Positions 8,871-18,156 of a stretch of DNA of 64,000 nt are shown piece by piece. The number at the start of each line of letters is the position of its first letter. The first letter of the stretch is position 1. Source of the DNA: Parietichytrium sp. I65-24A (taxonomy: Eukaryota; Sar; Bigyra; Thraustochytrida; Thraustochytriidae). Under the pieces are notes generated by a model. The model was not told the DNA's origin. It saw only the letters and a program-made list of their open reading frames with translations, and ran no database searches. The position numbers were made by a program, and so were the translations under genes. The DNA is taken from NCBI GenBank assembly GCA_012862575.1, contig BLSF01000061.1, positions 62,001 through 126,000 on the forward strand, in the 5' to 3' direction.

Positions 8871-10502
8871 ATGTTTGCGAATCGAACGAATCGACCGTCT
8901 CATCAAGGCAAGTTGTGCACCTGTAATACTCGAGGCCAGTTCGTAGATAGGTTGATTGGGCGGAAAGACAAGCAAGATATCGAGTTTTACAAGATTCCAC
9001 GCACGGAGACTAGGTCAAAAGTGTTTACTCCCGATAAGCAGATATTAGAGATATCTGAGGATTCTTTTCCATATTATGATGAGAATGACATTAAAGAAAT
9101 AGTGATTCCAAATCTGATTGAAACGTTGACAAAAACAAAGATACCAGTTTTCGCAAAAACTCTAGCATGTCTACATGAGAATTTCAAGGATAAGCCTGTC
9201 ATTAAAGTCGAAGCTAAAATTCGAAAGTCCGACGGTGTACTGATGAGGACCGAGCACTCCACCATCATGAATGGCATCGGAGACGATCTATGTATGGGAC
9301 TGCATCTGGTTGTGTTTTCGAATGTCGATGCTGATGTATCGAGCGTAGCATTCAAGGAAAATGTATCAACCTTTGGAGAGGCGGACAGTAAGAGTTTGGG
9401 TATTACTGACTGGGGAAGTAATTCACCATCCTACTTTGCAACATGCTTTAACCCAATACTCGATGATAAACGACGATGTGAATATCGTTTGGCGCGTATG
9501 GAGCAGATGAAAGAGGATGCACTTGTTTACATTCAGAAGAACGAATATGTCATTCGTGCGTTTTTAGCAACAAAATACCAAGAAAAATCAGACAAGTACT
9601 TTAATGAAATCCAATTCGGCTTTCACAGTCTACCGACCGTTCCAGTCATGCATATGCACGTTATGATTGGACCGGTGAGCGAATTTGGACGATCCGAGCA
9701 CTATCCGGATAGTTGGGTCTCCTACGATCAGGCTGTGGAAATGAATAAAGATGTGATTAATGCGAAAGCAAGAAAATCATCATCATGCACAGTGTCAGGG
9801 AAACGACCACCGCGCAGGTCTTTCAATATTCGAGACATCACAAGTAGGCAAAGTAGCGCCGATTCATCATCGGATCTTTATAAGTTTACGGTGGAACCAG
9901 ATCCTGAACATTCGGATACTAATGCGTATCTCATAGTGACGTTGCGAAATCAAAGTTTTGTGCGAACACAACGACTAAAAAGCCTACAAAATATTGACCG
10001 TACAATTAAGAAAGGAATGAAACTGGGGGCAAAATGGTATTTGTCGGAAAATTACGGAAAGGTTCGAATTATAGACACGAAATTCAGTAGTAAAAATATC
10101 TCACTGATAGTAACATTCAGTCCCAAAGGCAAAAAAAAGCAATGTACTTCAGCAAAAGCGGAGAACGAGCAGCAGGATGGAAACAAATACCGTATGCCGA
10201 TGGAAAACACCGGACCAGTAGTTCTTTCAAATGATCAGTACACGCTTACTGTGAAAAGAGGTCTCAAAACTAATGAAAAGAGATTCCTGATCGTGGAGTA
10301 TACTAGTGAGGATAGTAATTTTACAAAAACTGCTGAAGATATAAAAACTGCCGAGTTAAAGTTTGCGGAACACTTTCTTGACATACTCGGTCTACATGTG
10401 CATACAACTGAATACGATCCACTTGATCTAAGGCTTGCGTTGACTTTTGGATCCACACCACCACCAACAGGTGAAGTACAACATGGATACTTTTTACGAT
10501 AA
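8871..10502 (+). CDS. HIT/aprataxin-like protein, paralogue 1
   Basis: This 543-residue protein has a HIT-like core in its first half. It carries GFHSLPTVPVMHMHVMIG (around residues 248-265), matching the HIT pattern in which the distal histidines sit in an HxHV strand after a Gly-Phe-His/Pro-rich turn, as in aprataxin-type proteins. Residues about 130-150 supply the preceding strand (MGLHLVVFSN). The second half is a degenerate repeat with related strands but without the His pair. HIT proteins hydrolyse nucleotide phosphoanhydrides or, in aprataxin, remove AMP from abortive ligation ends. The substrate here is unknown. It is followed by a paralogue at 10573, so the pair arose by tandem duplication. 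A TATATAC element lies upstream. Confidence 0.5.
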   Translation: MFANRTNRPSHQGKLCTCNTRGQFVDRLIGRKDKQDIEFYKIPRTETRSKVFTPDKQILEISEDSFPYYDENDIKEIVIPNLIETLTKTKIPVFAKTLACLHENFKDKPVIKVEAKIRKSDGVLMRTEHSTIMNGIGDDLCMGLHLVVFSNVDADVSSVAFKENVSTFGEADSKSLGITDWGSNSPSYFATCFNPILDDKRRCEYRLARMEQMKEDALVYIQKNEYVIRAFLATKYQEKSDKYFNEIQFGFHSLPTVPVMHMHVMIGPVSEFGRSEHYPDSWVSYDQAVEMNKDVINAKARKSSSCTVSGKRPPRRSFNIRDITSRQSSADSSSDLYKFTVEPDPEHSDTNAYLIVTLRNQSFVRTQRLKSLQNIDRTIKKGMKLGAKWYLSENYGKVRIIDTKFSSKNISLIVTFSPKGKKKQCTSAKAENEQQDGNKYRMPMENTGPVVLSNDQYTLTVKRGLKTNEKRFLIVEYTSEDSNFTKTAEDIKTAELKFAEHFLDILGLHVHTTEYDPLDLRLALTFGSTPPPTGEVQHGYFLR

Positions 10503-10521
10503 CCTAACTCTCGATAGTAAC

Positions 10522-10538
10522 ATAAAATATATATGTAT
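10522..10538 (+). promoter_or_regulatory. TATATA promoter element
   Basis: An AAAATATATATGTATC stretch lies about 35-50 nt before ATG 10573. Confidence 0.45.
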
Positions 10539-10572
10539 CTAGTGTTTCAATTGAAGGAAAAAAAGGAACAAT

Positions 10573-12267
10573 ATGACATCTCATGACGAATTTTTCAAAG
10601 GTTTTGATGAAAAAAAGCACTCCAATGCGTTTTCACAATCAACGTGGAATGGCATCGATCAAGCTTTACTTACATGCGGTTTGTCAGACAAAGAAATCAA
10701 AAGAAGACTGAAAAACAACCCACCAAACAAGTTTGTTGGTCCTGAAGCATGTCTAAGAGAAAACTTTCATGATTTCCCCGTTCTCAAAAACGCTAAAGAC
10801 GTCAATAAAGAGTTTCGAACTCCAGCTGGTGTGCTTGCAAGGACAAGGTACACAACTCTCATGTGTCATAATGATAAACCCGAAAATGACTTCGCAACCG
10901 TCATGCATTTGATAGCATATTGCAATCAAGGTGCAGAAAACGACCAGTTTACAACGTTTTACGAACGGACTTCTTCTTCGCTTAGGAAAAACGAAACTCT
11001 GCAACGACTCGATGACATGTATGGGACCATCATGTATTTTATTACTGAAAACTTTACGCAGATTCAGAAACATGCCAATAATAATGAAATTTTTGTGACC
11101 GCCGAAAATATTCATGTTGGTGTGCTACTACCTGAATTTCCCGTCTTACATCGTCTCCCTGGAGTCATGCATTTACATGTCCTGATTGGTCCACTAAGTA
11201 ACGTCGGCAACTCAAAGTTGATCAGAAATTCGTGGGTGGATTATAAAAGAATACTTGACCTGTATAATAAAGTCTCCTTATCTTGTGTCACCATGGGGAG
11301 AGGAAAGATGATCATGCGAGATGATGATGATATCTTCAAGTTTCATAAATCCATCTGTCTTAAAAACAGGCGGGTGGTACATTTGACTGTCAGTTTGAAA
11401 AACAAAGGTGAAAACTTTTTCGGGGTTGTCAAAAATGACATGCTTAAGGCAGTCGAAAAAAAGTATGCAAATCATTTTGAGATTAAAAGTCATACATTTG
11501 TCATTTCGAGTTGCACGTTAAACGTAAATCTGATAAAACCATATCGTCAAGAATCTGGTTGTACGACAATGGGTGTACGACTGAAGAGACAAAATGGCAT
11601 CAACAAAGATCCGATTGCATGTGTCAAAGATGATGACGATGATTCGTTGAACCGCATTGAAGGCAACGCTTCGCTGGTATTCTCGAACAAACAGTTTGCA
11701 ATCACCGCCGTGTATGGAGAGAGTAATCGCTTGCATCTGATGGTGTTTCCAAAATCGGTCTATGAAGTGTTCTTGCAGCCGTCAGACGGTACAACACGAC
11801 GTTATCACATTCCTCCTTTGAAAAACTATTTCCCCACCTTTGAACCAGAAAATGAGGTCACTGATACACCCGAGCATCGCAACTATAAAATTACAGTCAT
11901 GAGAAATATGCAAGAGTGTGCTAATCAGTATATCAAGAGAGAAAGACTTGATGATCAGATTGTTTATGGTTTCATGAAAAATTCAAAAATCAACGCAATG
12001 CATCTACATGTCATCATTGGAAATACACACGACATCTCGACAGAACTCATCAATCAGTGGGTACCGTTAGAGGATGCCATCAACCAAACACCAGTGGTGT
12101 CTTCAACGACGACCATGTGCAAATGCAATTTTTTTATCAAAACAAGCACAAAACTAATTTTTTTAATCAGAAGTTGTAAACATTTGATGCCATACAAACT
12201 TTGTCAGATATTGCAAACCTTCGACGATCTTGGTAGGATGCTTCATGAATGCTCGCGCTGCTTGTGA
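10573..12267 (+). CDS. HIT/aprataxin-like protein, paralogue 2 (two HIT-like cores)
   Basis: This 564-residue protein is related to its upstream neighbour. It keeps two HIT-like cores: LPGVMHLHVLIG in the first half and INAMHLHVIIG in the second. Each is followed by a conserved Trp (NSWVDY, NQWVPLEDA) that also occurs after the motif in paralogue 1 (DSWVSYDQA). The alternation suggests an ancestral two-domain protein of which paralogue 1 lost the second active site. Nucleotide hydrolase or DNA end-repair activity is an inference from the HIT motif only. The last 35 residues run antisense into the 3' end of the patatin gene (105-bp overlap), and that tail looks atypical; an alternative end or a frameshift near the poly-T tract at about 12137 is possible. 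Confidence 0.5.
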   Translation: MTSHDEFFKGFDEKKHSNAFSQSTWNGIDQALLTCGLSDKEIKRRLKNNPPNKFVGPEACLRENFHDFPVLKNAKDVNKEFRTPAGVLARTRYTTLMCHNDKPENDFATVMHLIAYCNQGAENDQFTTFYERTSSSLRKNETLQRLDDMYGTIMYFITENFTQIQKHANNNEIFVTAENIHVGVLLPEFPVLHRLPGVMHLHVLIGPLSNVGNSKLIRNSWVDYKRILDLYNKVSLSCVTMGRGKMIMRDDDDIFKFHKSICLKNRRVVHLTVSLKNKGENFFGVVKNDMLKAVEKKYANHFEIKSHTFVISSCTLNVNLIKPYRQESGCTTMGVRLKRQNGINKDPIACVKDDDDDSLNRIEGNASLVFSNKQFAITAVYGESNRLHLMVFPKSVYEVFLQPSDGTTRRYHIPPLKNYFPTFEPENEVTDTPEHRNYKITVMRNMQECANQYIKRERLDDQIVYGFMKNSKINAMHLHVIIGNTHDISTELINQWVPLEDAINQTPVVSSTTTMCKCNFFIKTSTKLIFLIRSCKHLMPYKLCQILQTFDDLGRMLHECSRCL

Positions 12268-13203
12268 ATAACAAGGCCAAACATCGTTCCAATAGTTATA
12301 TTCAAGCTTGTAGGCATAGACAGTCTCCACCTGCTCGGGTTCAAGATCCATAAACCCGCGCACATGAAGCCATCTCAACGCATCGTAGTAACCCAACAGC
12401 TTGATTTGGTCGATAATACGCTTGTCCTTTGGCGGAATGATGGACCAGATCAAAGGGATTTCATGTGATCGTGGATGAATGTTTGTACATTCCGTCGTAT
12501 ACGGTGACACTTTGATTGTACGCGACTTGCCACGTGGTGATGGGATGGACGGGAACGGGGAGGTGAACCCACCGTCAATGGCTTTGCGGTTATGATGACG
12601 AATTAGAATGTAAGGTTCCGATGTGAAGAATGGCTTGATGTTACAAGACGCCATGATACTATCATGTAAATACTCTTTGGAATGATGAAATTCAGACTCT
12701 TTATTTCCTCTCCATGACCCATCCGCCTCGATGGAGGTAGTATGAATATGAAGACGCTGTGAAGACGATGAACTTCGTTTCATCATTGGTTTACTTTTCT
12801 GAATTTGCTCCTCTCCCTCTTCTTCTTCTTCTTCTTCAGGGTATTGAATTTCAAGATATTTGGCTCGACGTTTACGTTCGTACAAGTCCAAAAAATTAGT
12901 GATGTGTTTATTGATGACTGGTGCCATCTGAAACACTGCGTCATCTGATTCGGCCAATGCTGCCTTTTGATCTTGATACACCTTCATGTACCATTCAATG
13001 GACTCATTCGGATCCAGATCGTAGGACATATACAATGCCGCGATCGATCCAGCACTACTTCCTCCAAATTTCATATGATATTTCTTCGTATGCAACTTGG
13101 ATTCCATCAAGGCAATCGATACACCGAGATGATAGATCAGCAAGAAACCACATCCACTGTAGCTCACATTCACATATTGCTCATCACCGGTCCAATTAGT
13201 CAT
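12163..13203 (-). CDS. Patatin-like phospholipase (PNPLA type)
   Basis: This 346-residue protein has the three signatures of patatin lipases: an oxyanion-type SGCGF (residues 16-20) followed by YHLGV, the nucleophile elbow GSSAG (Ser50), and the catalytic DGG (Asp210). The first motif is of the animal/fungal PNPLA type rather than the plant or bacterial GGGxRG form. The enzyme should hydrolyse acyl esters of glycerolipids, possibly in membrane remodelling during entry, egress or envelope formation. A Glu-rich and Ser-rich insert separates Ser from Asp. The ATG at 13203 is used; the longer frame would need a TTG. It ends overlapping the HIT-like gene tail antisense. Confidence 0.88.
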   Translation of the reverse strand: MTNWTGDEQYVNVSYSGCGFLLIYHLGVSIALMESKLHTKKYHMKFGGSSAGSIAALYMSYDLDPNESIEWYMKVYQDQKAALAESDDAVFQMAPVINKHITNFLDLYERKRRAKYLEIQYPEEEEEEEGEEQIQKSKPMMKRSSSSSQRLHIHTTSIEADGSWRGNKESEFHHSKEYLHDSIMASCNIKPFFTSEPYILIRHHNRKAIDGGFTSPFPSIPSPRGKSRTIKVSPYTTECTNIHPRSHEIPLIWSIIPPKDKRIIDQIKLLGYYDALRWLHVRGFMDLEPEQVETVYAYKLEYNYWNDVWPCYSQAARAFMKHPTKIVEGLQYLTKFVWHQMFTTSD

Positions 13204-13211
13204 AATTTTGA

Positions 13212-13901
13212 TCAACTTAGATTTGTCTTTTTACATGTATATGGGTCTTCTTCTTCTTCTTCCGCTACAACTGCCTTGTAATGATTCCAGCAATGAGACT
13301 GTTCAGCATACAAGACGATCGTTTGATCTTCCGCGAGTGTCTTGGGAGAGATGTAGGTTACTGTTGTAAATACCGGCCTTGTGACATAGACCTGCTTGGA
13401 GCCATCAAATGATTCTTCCAGCACCTCGACAGTTTTATCAGCAGCATTCATAGTTGATGCCGCAGAATTGATCAAGGTCAAATTCCGGAAAAACAGAATG
13501 TCGTCTTTCCGACCTTCGTCATTCAAACACTTGAAAGGAAGGCAGGTATACCCCTCTTTCAATAAAATTCCCCTAACAACAGATTCCATCTCATAGATGT
13601 TTGTAACGAGCAACTGGCGGTTTGACATGTAGGATGGGATTTTGGCCGGTGTAGTTGACTGCAATTCACATTCTATCTCAGATACTAAAGAATATGAAAT
13701 AAACATTGGGCGATATAGCTCTTCACTCATCACCACAAATTTCTCATGCTGCTCCACCTGATAATGCTCCTGATACATGATAATACCAACCGCCACAAAA
13801 CATCCTAGCACCAGTTTTCGAATCGCTCGCTTGGAAAATGAGAACAGTGCCTTGTTGTAGTACTGTCTTCCGACTTCTAAATCCGCTCCGTTGCCGTCCA
13901 T
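13212..13901 (-). CDS. Single-pass membrane protein of unknown function
   Basis: This 229-residue protein has a basic segment, then one transmembrane helix (about residues 29-44), then an extracytoplasmic-type domain with Cys residues and an N-glycosylation sequon (NLT). It ends in an acidic run and a Lys-rich tail. The topology suggests a type II membrane protein. It lies eight bases upstream of the patatin gene on the same strand. A TATATAC element is present at 13932-13943. Confidence 0.65.
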   Translation of the reverse strand: MDGNGADLEVGRQYYNKALFSFSKRAIRKLVLGCFVAVGIIMYQEHYQVEQHEKFVVMSEELYRPMFISYSLVSEIECELQSTTPAKIPSYMSNRQLLVTNIYEMESVVRGILLKEGYTCLPFKCLNDEGRKDDILFFRNLTLINSAASTMNAADKTVEVLEESFDGSKQVYVTRPVFTTVTYISPKTLAEDQTIVLYAEQSHCWNHYKAVVAEEEEEDPYTCKKTNLS

Positions 13902-13931
13902 GTTTTTTAAAATTTCGAATCAGCATCGTTT

Positions 13932-13943
13932 GTACATATATAC
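13932..13943 (-). promoter_or_regulatory. TATATAC promoter element
   Basis: Read on the minus strand, GGTATATATGTAC lies about 31-43 nt before ATG 13901. Confidence 0.5.
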
Positions 13944-13948
13944 CACAT

Positions 13949-14167
13949 CTATAGAAATACAGGCCCGCCACCGTCATCGTCGTTTTCAATCATTGCACGG
14001 GTGGCTTGACATTGCACGCATTTGCACGTGCACTCTTTTGGATCACCATTCCACCAGTCGAGCGTGCATTGCTTGACAAACATCCAAGTGCGATCTGCAA
14101 ACACCGATGCTACACACCAGACAAACATCTGCGCGGTGTAGCGATTGATTAACAATGAAGATGACAT
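13949..14167 (-). CDS. Small Cys-rich protein with a hydrophobic N-terminus
   Basis: This 72-residue protein starts at ATG 14167, one base after the stop of the TFIIB-like gene on the same strand. A hydrophobic stretch (about residues 10-24) precedes a Trp/Cys-rich part with a CxCxxC cluster that could bind metal or form disulfides. No family is recognised. The tight spacing to its neighbour supports it being real. Confidence 0.4.
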   Translation of the reverse strand: MSSSLLINRYTAQMFVWCVASVFADRTWMFVKQCTLDWWNGDPKECTCKCVQCQATRAMIENDDDGGGPVFL

Positions 14168-14168
14168 T

Positions 14169-15050
14169 TCAAGATTTCGGTTTTTTAACTACCGGTCGCT
14201 TATGTTTTGGTATTAGTTTTGTTGTTGAGTCTTTGCTCCACTGTTTCTTTCCTCTTAGATAGCATATAAGATTGTTTGGTGAAGTGTGTGTTGCTCGCGC
14301 GATTCGATCCACAAGTTCGGTGTCAATGATTCTTCGTTTCTGTTCTTCAGTCTTTGCTTTCGTCTTTTTTTTCTCCGTCATCAGCTCATAGCAGCACAAT
14401 GCAAGCAAAGTGTCTGAACCAATAGAGCTATTCTGTTTCATCACCTTCATACATTTTACGTAGAGCATCTTTTCGTCCTTCCAATCCAACTGCAAGGCTG
14501 TTGCAATTTGTGGTATGGCAGCAACGGGTGACTCTTGGATGGTAATCCCCAAGAAACTACAAATGTTGTTGACATATCGCTCGACATGTTTGAGCATCGT
14601 GAGACTTTCTACATAGTCCGAATTGATGTAGTGATGATTTTTACGCATCATGATAATGATCAAGGACACAGCCACACGCTCGGTTGCTGGTAGTGGCTTG
14701 TTACTGCTAAGATACATCTGCATGGCCTGATTGATGATCGTCTGAGGGACAGTTAGCATTTTGGCAAATTTGCTAAAATATGCCTCCATCTTGCCACATT
14801 TGGTTTCTTCGGGAGTTTTGATCTGCATCATCATGCGATCATACAATTTCCCAAGCGACTTGCAACCAGCTACCGTCTGGATTGGGTCGCATCCGTTTCC
14901 ATCCGTATAGTATCGGAGGTTTTCATTTGCATACCGATTGCGAACAACCACTCCACAGTTTGTGCAGATGATGTCATTCGTCTGATAGTCGTACACATAA
15001 TGGCGTGTTGATCGACAGTCGTGGCACGGCTTGTTGTAGCAGGCGCACAT
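14169..15050 (-). CDS. TFIIB-like transcription initiation factor
   Basis: This 293-residue protein begins with a zinc ribbon (Cys9-x2-Cys12 and Cys29-x2-Cys32, the second pair in ICTNCGVV). It continues with two helical repeats of the cyclin type (about residues 80-170 and 180-265) and a basic tail. Size and order match TFIIB. It should recruit the viral RNA polymerase to promoters, consistent with TATA-like elements across the window and with the RPB1 piece at 53.5 kb. The ATG at 15050 places the ribbon at the very N-terminus; the longer frame needs a GTG. Confidence 0.8.
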   Translation of the reverse strand: MCACYNKPCHDCRSTRHYVYDYQTNDIICTNCGVVVRNRYANENLRYYTDGNGCDPIQTVAGCKSLGKLYDRMMMQIKTPEETKCGKMEAYFSKFAKMLTVPQTIINQAMQMYLSSNKPLPATERVAVSLIIIMMRKNHHYINSDYVESLTMLKHVERYVNNICSFLGITIQESPVAAIPQIATALQLDWKDEKMLYVKCMKVMKQNSSIGSDTLLALCCYELMTEKKKTKAKTEEQKRRIIDTELVDRIARATHTSPNNLICYLRGKKQWSKDSTTKLIPKHKRPVVKKPKS

Positions 15051-15127
15051 TCCCTTTTGCGTGCGTTGAAGAACTGAGAAAGAAAACACACCAAACTTTC
15101 TTATATCTCTTATGCTTTTTTTTCAGG

Positions 15128-16543
15128 TTACACGTATCGCCTTCTCTTAGTAGTAGTGTTAGTACTGTCAGCTAGACTTCGTGTTTGCTTTTTGGTGGTA
15201 GTACCTGTTAACACTGTTACTTTTGGATTGTTGACTTGCCATGGATACAAAGAGCTTGTATTGCATTCATGAGCCCACCATTTGATGTTCAGCGTATTTG
15301 AGATTGGGACGTTTTTATTCATCATCTGCGCTGTCATCCATTCTGCATCGATTTCTTTCCCTGTTGTTCTAAATTCAAAGGATTCTTGCGGCCAGGCGCG
15401 AAAGGAATTGAACATCTCGATGCAATCTTCTTTGCGTTGAATAGACCAATGCGAGAAATCAATCACGCGCATCTTGTCTTGGTCAATCTTGCTGAAGAAG
15501 GTGGGCAAATCGAGCTTGGTACCGAGTGTACAACTTGGTAACTTGAACGATCGCAAGGATGGCATGAACTCCTTGGTACAAATGAGCTTCATGTGCTTGT
15601 CAAACCAAAAGTTATTTCCATGCAAATCAAGCCATAGTTTCTCCAGCTTGGAGGAAGTAATCTTTTCGATGACATTTAGCAACACATTACTGGACATGCT
15701 CGATCCATTCAACGTCAATTCAACGAGATTCGACGCTTGTTCAACCAATACAGGAATCCACGATTCGTCATCATTGATACCACTTACTTGAATCGTGCGT
15801 AGATTCGGGAGTGGTGGTGGTGATGCGATGTTGCAGATATTGACTCCATCCATCACAAGAGTTTCGAGAGTGTCCGAGAGCAATGCTTGCCGGAACATGT
15901 CCATGAAACTCGTTGCAAAAGTTGTGTTGGTGATATCTACAGAGATCATCTGCAACTTTTTGACAGTGTGACGAAACACTCCATTTTGGTCCTCCTCAAA
16001 CAGAGTTTTCAACGCTTCGACGGCTGAACAGTCGTCTCCTTCCATCGAGGTCAAGTTGTGGATGTAGAGGTTTTCCACCTTTCGCAACTGTTTGCACATC
16101 TCAACTTGCGTTGCAAAGGAGACCTTGCCATCATCATTCGACGTTAGAATGACTGACGTGATGTGGTCACCGAGTGGTGGTAATGGACATTGTGTAAAGT
16201 CAAGCACGGTCTCTACAACATGAAAAATTTCATCATCTGAATCATCCGAGTCCGTGGTATTCAATTCGAATTCTACTTCTTCTTCTTCAGGTCCATCGCT
16301 CTCATAGATGGAAACATCATCATCATCATCTACGACAAAGTCTTTCATATCATCATCATTATCATCAACAACATCATTAACGTTTTCATCATCATCCGAC
16401 TCTTCCACATCACTTGGTTGTTGATGAAATCGAGGTGCTTCATGCAAGTCATCCGGACGATTGGGATCATAATCCTCTCCACTGTCATATGCATCAGTGG
16501 AATCAGAAAAGGATTCATATTCATGATCATCATCAGAAAACAT
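15128..16543 (-). CDS. Acidic leucine-rich-repeat-like protein
   Basis: This 471-residue protein has an N-terminal third that is extremely Asp/Glu/Ser rich. A middle and C-terminal part follows with irregular leucine-rich repeats (for example LPNLRTIQVSG, NLVELTLNGS, KLEKLWLDLHGN). It ends in a basic tail (TKRRR) that could be a nuclear signal. Acidic segments next to LRRs are seen in histone-binding ANP32-type proteins, so a chromatin or histone chaperone role beside the HMG-box gene and with the viral H3 is possible, but this is inference. It is transcribed divergently from the HMG-box gene. Confidence 0.6.
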   Translation of the reverse strand: MFSDDDHEYESFSDSTDAYDSGEDYDPNRPDDLHEAPRFHQQPSDVEESDDDENVNDVVDDNDDDMKDFVVDDDDDVSIYESDGPEEEEVEFELNTTDSDDSDDEIFHVVETVLDFTQCPLPPLGDHITSVILTSNDDGKVSFATQVEMCKQLRKVENLYIHNLTSMEGDDCSAVEALKTLFEEDQNGVFRHTVKKLQMISVDITNTTFATSFMDMFRQALLSDTLETLVMDGVNICNIASPPPLPNLRTIQVSGINDDESWIPVLVEQASNLVELTLNGSSMSSNVLLNVIEKITSSKLEKLWLDLHGNNFWFDKHMKLICTKEFMPSLRSFKLPSCTLGTKLDLPTFFSKIDQDKMRVIDFSHWSIQRKEDCIEMFNSFRAWPQESFEFRTTGKEIDAEWMTAQMMNKNVPISNTLNIKWWAHECNTSSLYPWQVNNPKVTVLTGTTTKKQTRSLADSTNTTTKRRRYV

Positions 16544-16584
16544 GATGTTGTTGCGCTGTGTTGTTGTTGCGCTGCGTTGATCTG

Positions 16585-16597
16585 GGATATGTATACG
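16585..16597. promoter_or_regulatory. TATGTATAC element between the divergent LRR and HMG-box genes
   Basis: GATATGTATACGG lies 42-54 nt from the minus-strand start at 16543 and about 108 nt from the plus-strand start at 16705. Confidence 0.35.
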
Positions 16598-16704
16598 GAC
16601 TCGTTCGCACTCGTTCGGGGTTTGGAGGTACAGGTGTGTTTTTACAAAATAATCAACCCGAATCCCCAACAAGGCAAACACCCAAAAGAAGCACAGCAAG
16701 AACA

Positions 16705-17610
16705 ATGAGCAACATCATGAGCACCACTACTACTACCACCGTCGCCGACACCAACACCGATGAGTCGTTGATGAAGAAGCGCAAGCTCGAAACCGGCGCG
16801 GAGGTCGTCAAGACCAAGCGTACGAGAAAAGCTAAGGTTGTAAGAGAACCTAAGGAAAAGACTAGGAAGGCACCTCTTCCACGTGTCACGCTGCGCCGAT
16901 TGGTACCGAAAGAGATTTCCATGCCAGCTACTGCATATCAGATTTTTGTGCAACGGATCAAAGCCAAGATGGCAGCTAATAATGCTGCTGCTGCTGCTAC
17001 TAACACTGAGGAAGGTGAACAGCAGCAACAGACGTACACGTTCAAGTTGAGCGATGTTCGCGAGATGTGGAAATCACTCAACGACTCTGAAAAGGCACGC
17101 TATCAACGCGTCGCGGAGGAGGACAAGAAACGCTTCAAGCAGGATCTCGTTGAAAAGGCCAACACTACTCTTGAGCAACTCGAAGAGCAACTGGCTCAGA
17201 TCAAGTCATTGATCAAGATTGCTTTTACTACTCGTAAGACTAACCTCAATGCGTTTGCCGCCTTTATGACGGAACAGCGCCCTGTCGTCGTTCAGGAGCT
17301 TGAGGCAGAAGGAGTGGAAAAGGTCAATGCGCGTGATCATTTCAATGTGGTTTCCAAACGGATCGCCCTAAAGTGGAAGGCCGTGACTGATGAAGAGAAG
17401 ACTGCTTACAAGGAGAAGGCAGGCATTTTGCATGCAGAGTTCCAGGAACGTGCTGCAAAGGCAATGCAAGAATTGGAAGCCATGAATTTCAAGCAATTCT
17501 TGGATGAAAAGACGATCAAGAGAATCTCGCATGAGCCAGAGCAAGAGCCAGAGCAAGAGCAAGACCCCGAGTCAGTCAACGAAGAAGAAGAAGAAGATAT
17601 TGATGAATGA
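16705..17610 (+). CDS. Protein with two HMG boxes
   Basis: This 301-residue protein has a basic N-terminus (several KxKR-type clusters) and two HMG-box domains (about residues 73-148 and 179-250). Their third helices carry WKSLNDSEKARYQ and WKAVTDEEKTAYKEKA. It has an acidic C-terminal tail of Glu/Pro/Gln repeats. The plan is the same as animal HMGB proteins: two DNA-bending boxes plus an acidic tail. It probably binds and bends viral DNA and may work with the viral histone H3 (29.5 kb). Box 1 is split by an Ala/Gln-rich insert. The ATG at 16705 is chosen over an upstream frame that would overlap the divergent gene. Confidence 0.88.
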   Translation: MSNIMSTTTTTTVADTNTDESLMKKRKLETGAEVVKTKRTRKAKVVREPKEKTRKAPLPRVTLRRLVPKEISMPATAYQIFVQRIKAKMAANNAAAAATNTEEGEQQQQTYTFKLSDVREMWKSLNDSEKARYQRVAEEDKKRFKQDLVEKANTTLEQLEEQLAQIKSLIKIAFTTRKTNLNAFAAFMTEQRPVVVQELEAEGVEKVNARDHFNVVSKRIALKWKAVTDEEKTAYKEKAGILHAEFQERAAKAMQELEAMNFKQFLDEKTIKRISHEPEQEPEQEQDPESVNEEEEEDIDE

Positions 17611-17624
17611 ATGAATAAACAAAA

Positions 17625-18089
17625 TTAGATAATATATTTTCCATTGATAAAGCTTTTCGTTTCTCCATCAGAGACGTCATCGTCTAGTTTGCAAAGATTT
17701 TTGGTCCATCGTTTTTGGCCTTTCATTGGTCCTTGTCCTTTCTGAGCGATCGAAATGCCAATCCCAAAGAGAATAAACAACAAACCGAGAATGGTGATTT
17801 CAATTCCAAAGGCAGTATTATTTGAGAGCTGCTCATCTTCATCTTCGATGGTGATTGTGCGATTAATAGCAAGCACAATGGTTATGAGAATGACATTTAC
17901 AATCCATAGAATGAATCGCTTATAAGGGGCAGTAAAACTAAATTGAGCAAGGATACAAACACCTGCAATGCAAGATGTTGTCAACGTGTATTCGTTCATA
18001 TCAATGATGATTAAAGTGACATAGAGACCAGTCAGGACAAAGAGTAAAAAGTACTGTACCAGGAGATAAACAAGCATCGGGGGTTTCAT
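17625..18089 (-). CDS. Four-span membrane protein
   Basis: This 154-residue protein has four hydrophobic helices (about residues 5-30, 38-52, 58-75, 94-113) and a polar, Lys/Asp-rich C-terminal tail. No family is recognised. It is divergent from the membrane protein gene at 18157, with a TATA-like element between them. Confidence 0.65.
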   Translation of the reverse strand: MKPPMLVYLLVQYFLLFVLTGLYVTLIIIDMNEYTLTTSCIAGVCILAQFSFTAPYKRFILWIVNVILITIVLAINRTITIEDEDEQLSNNTAFGIEITILGLLFILFGIGISIAQKGQGPMKGQKRWTKNLCKLDDDVSDGETKSFINGKYII

Positions 18090-18113
18090 TCTTTCTTTTC
18101 TGTTTACAATCTT

Positions 18114-18126
18114 ACATATATATAGA
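18114..18126. promoter_or_regulatory. TATATATA element between divergent membrane genes
   Basis: ACATATATATAGA lies 31-43 nt before ATG 18157 and 25-37 nt from the minus-strand start at 18089. Confidence 0.5.
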
Positions 18127-18156
18127 TAGATAACCTAAAACATATCCAATAAAAAA

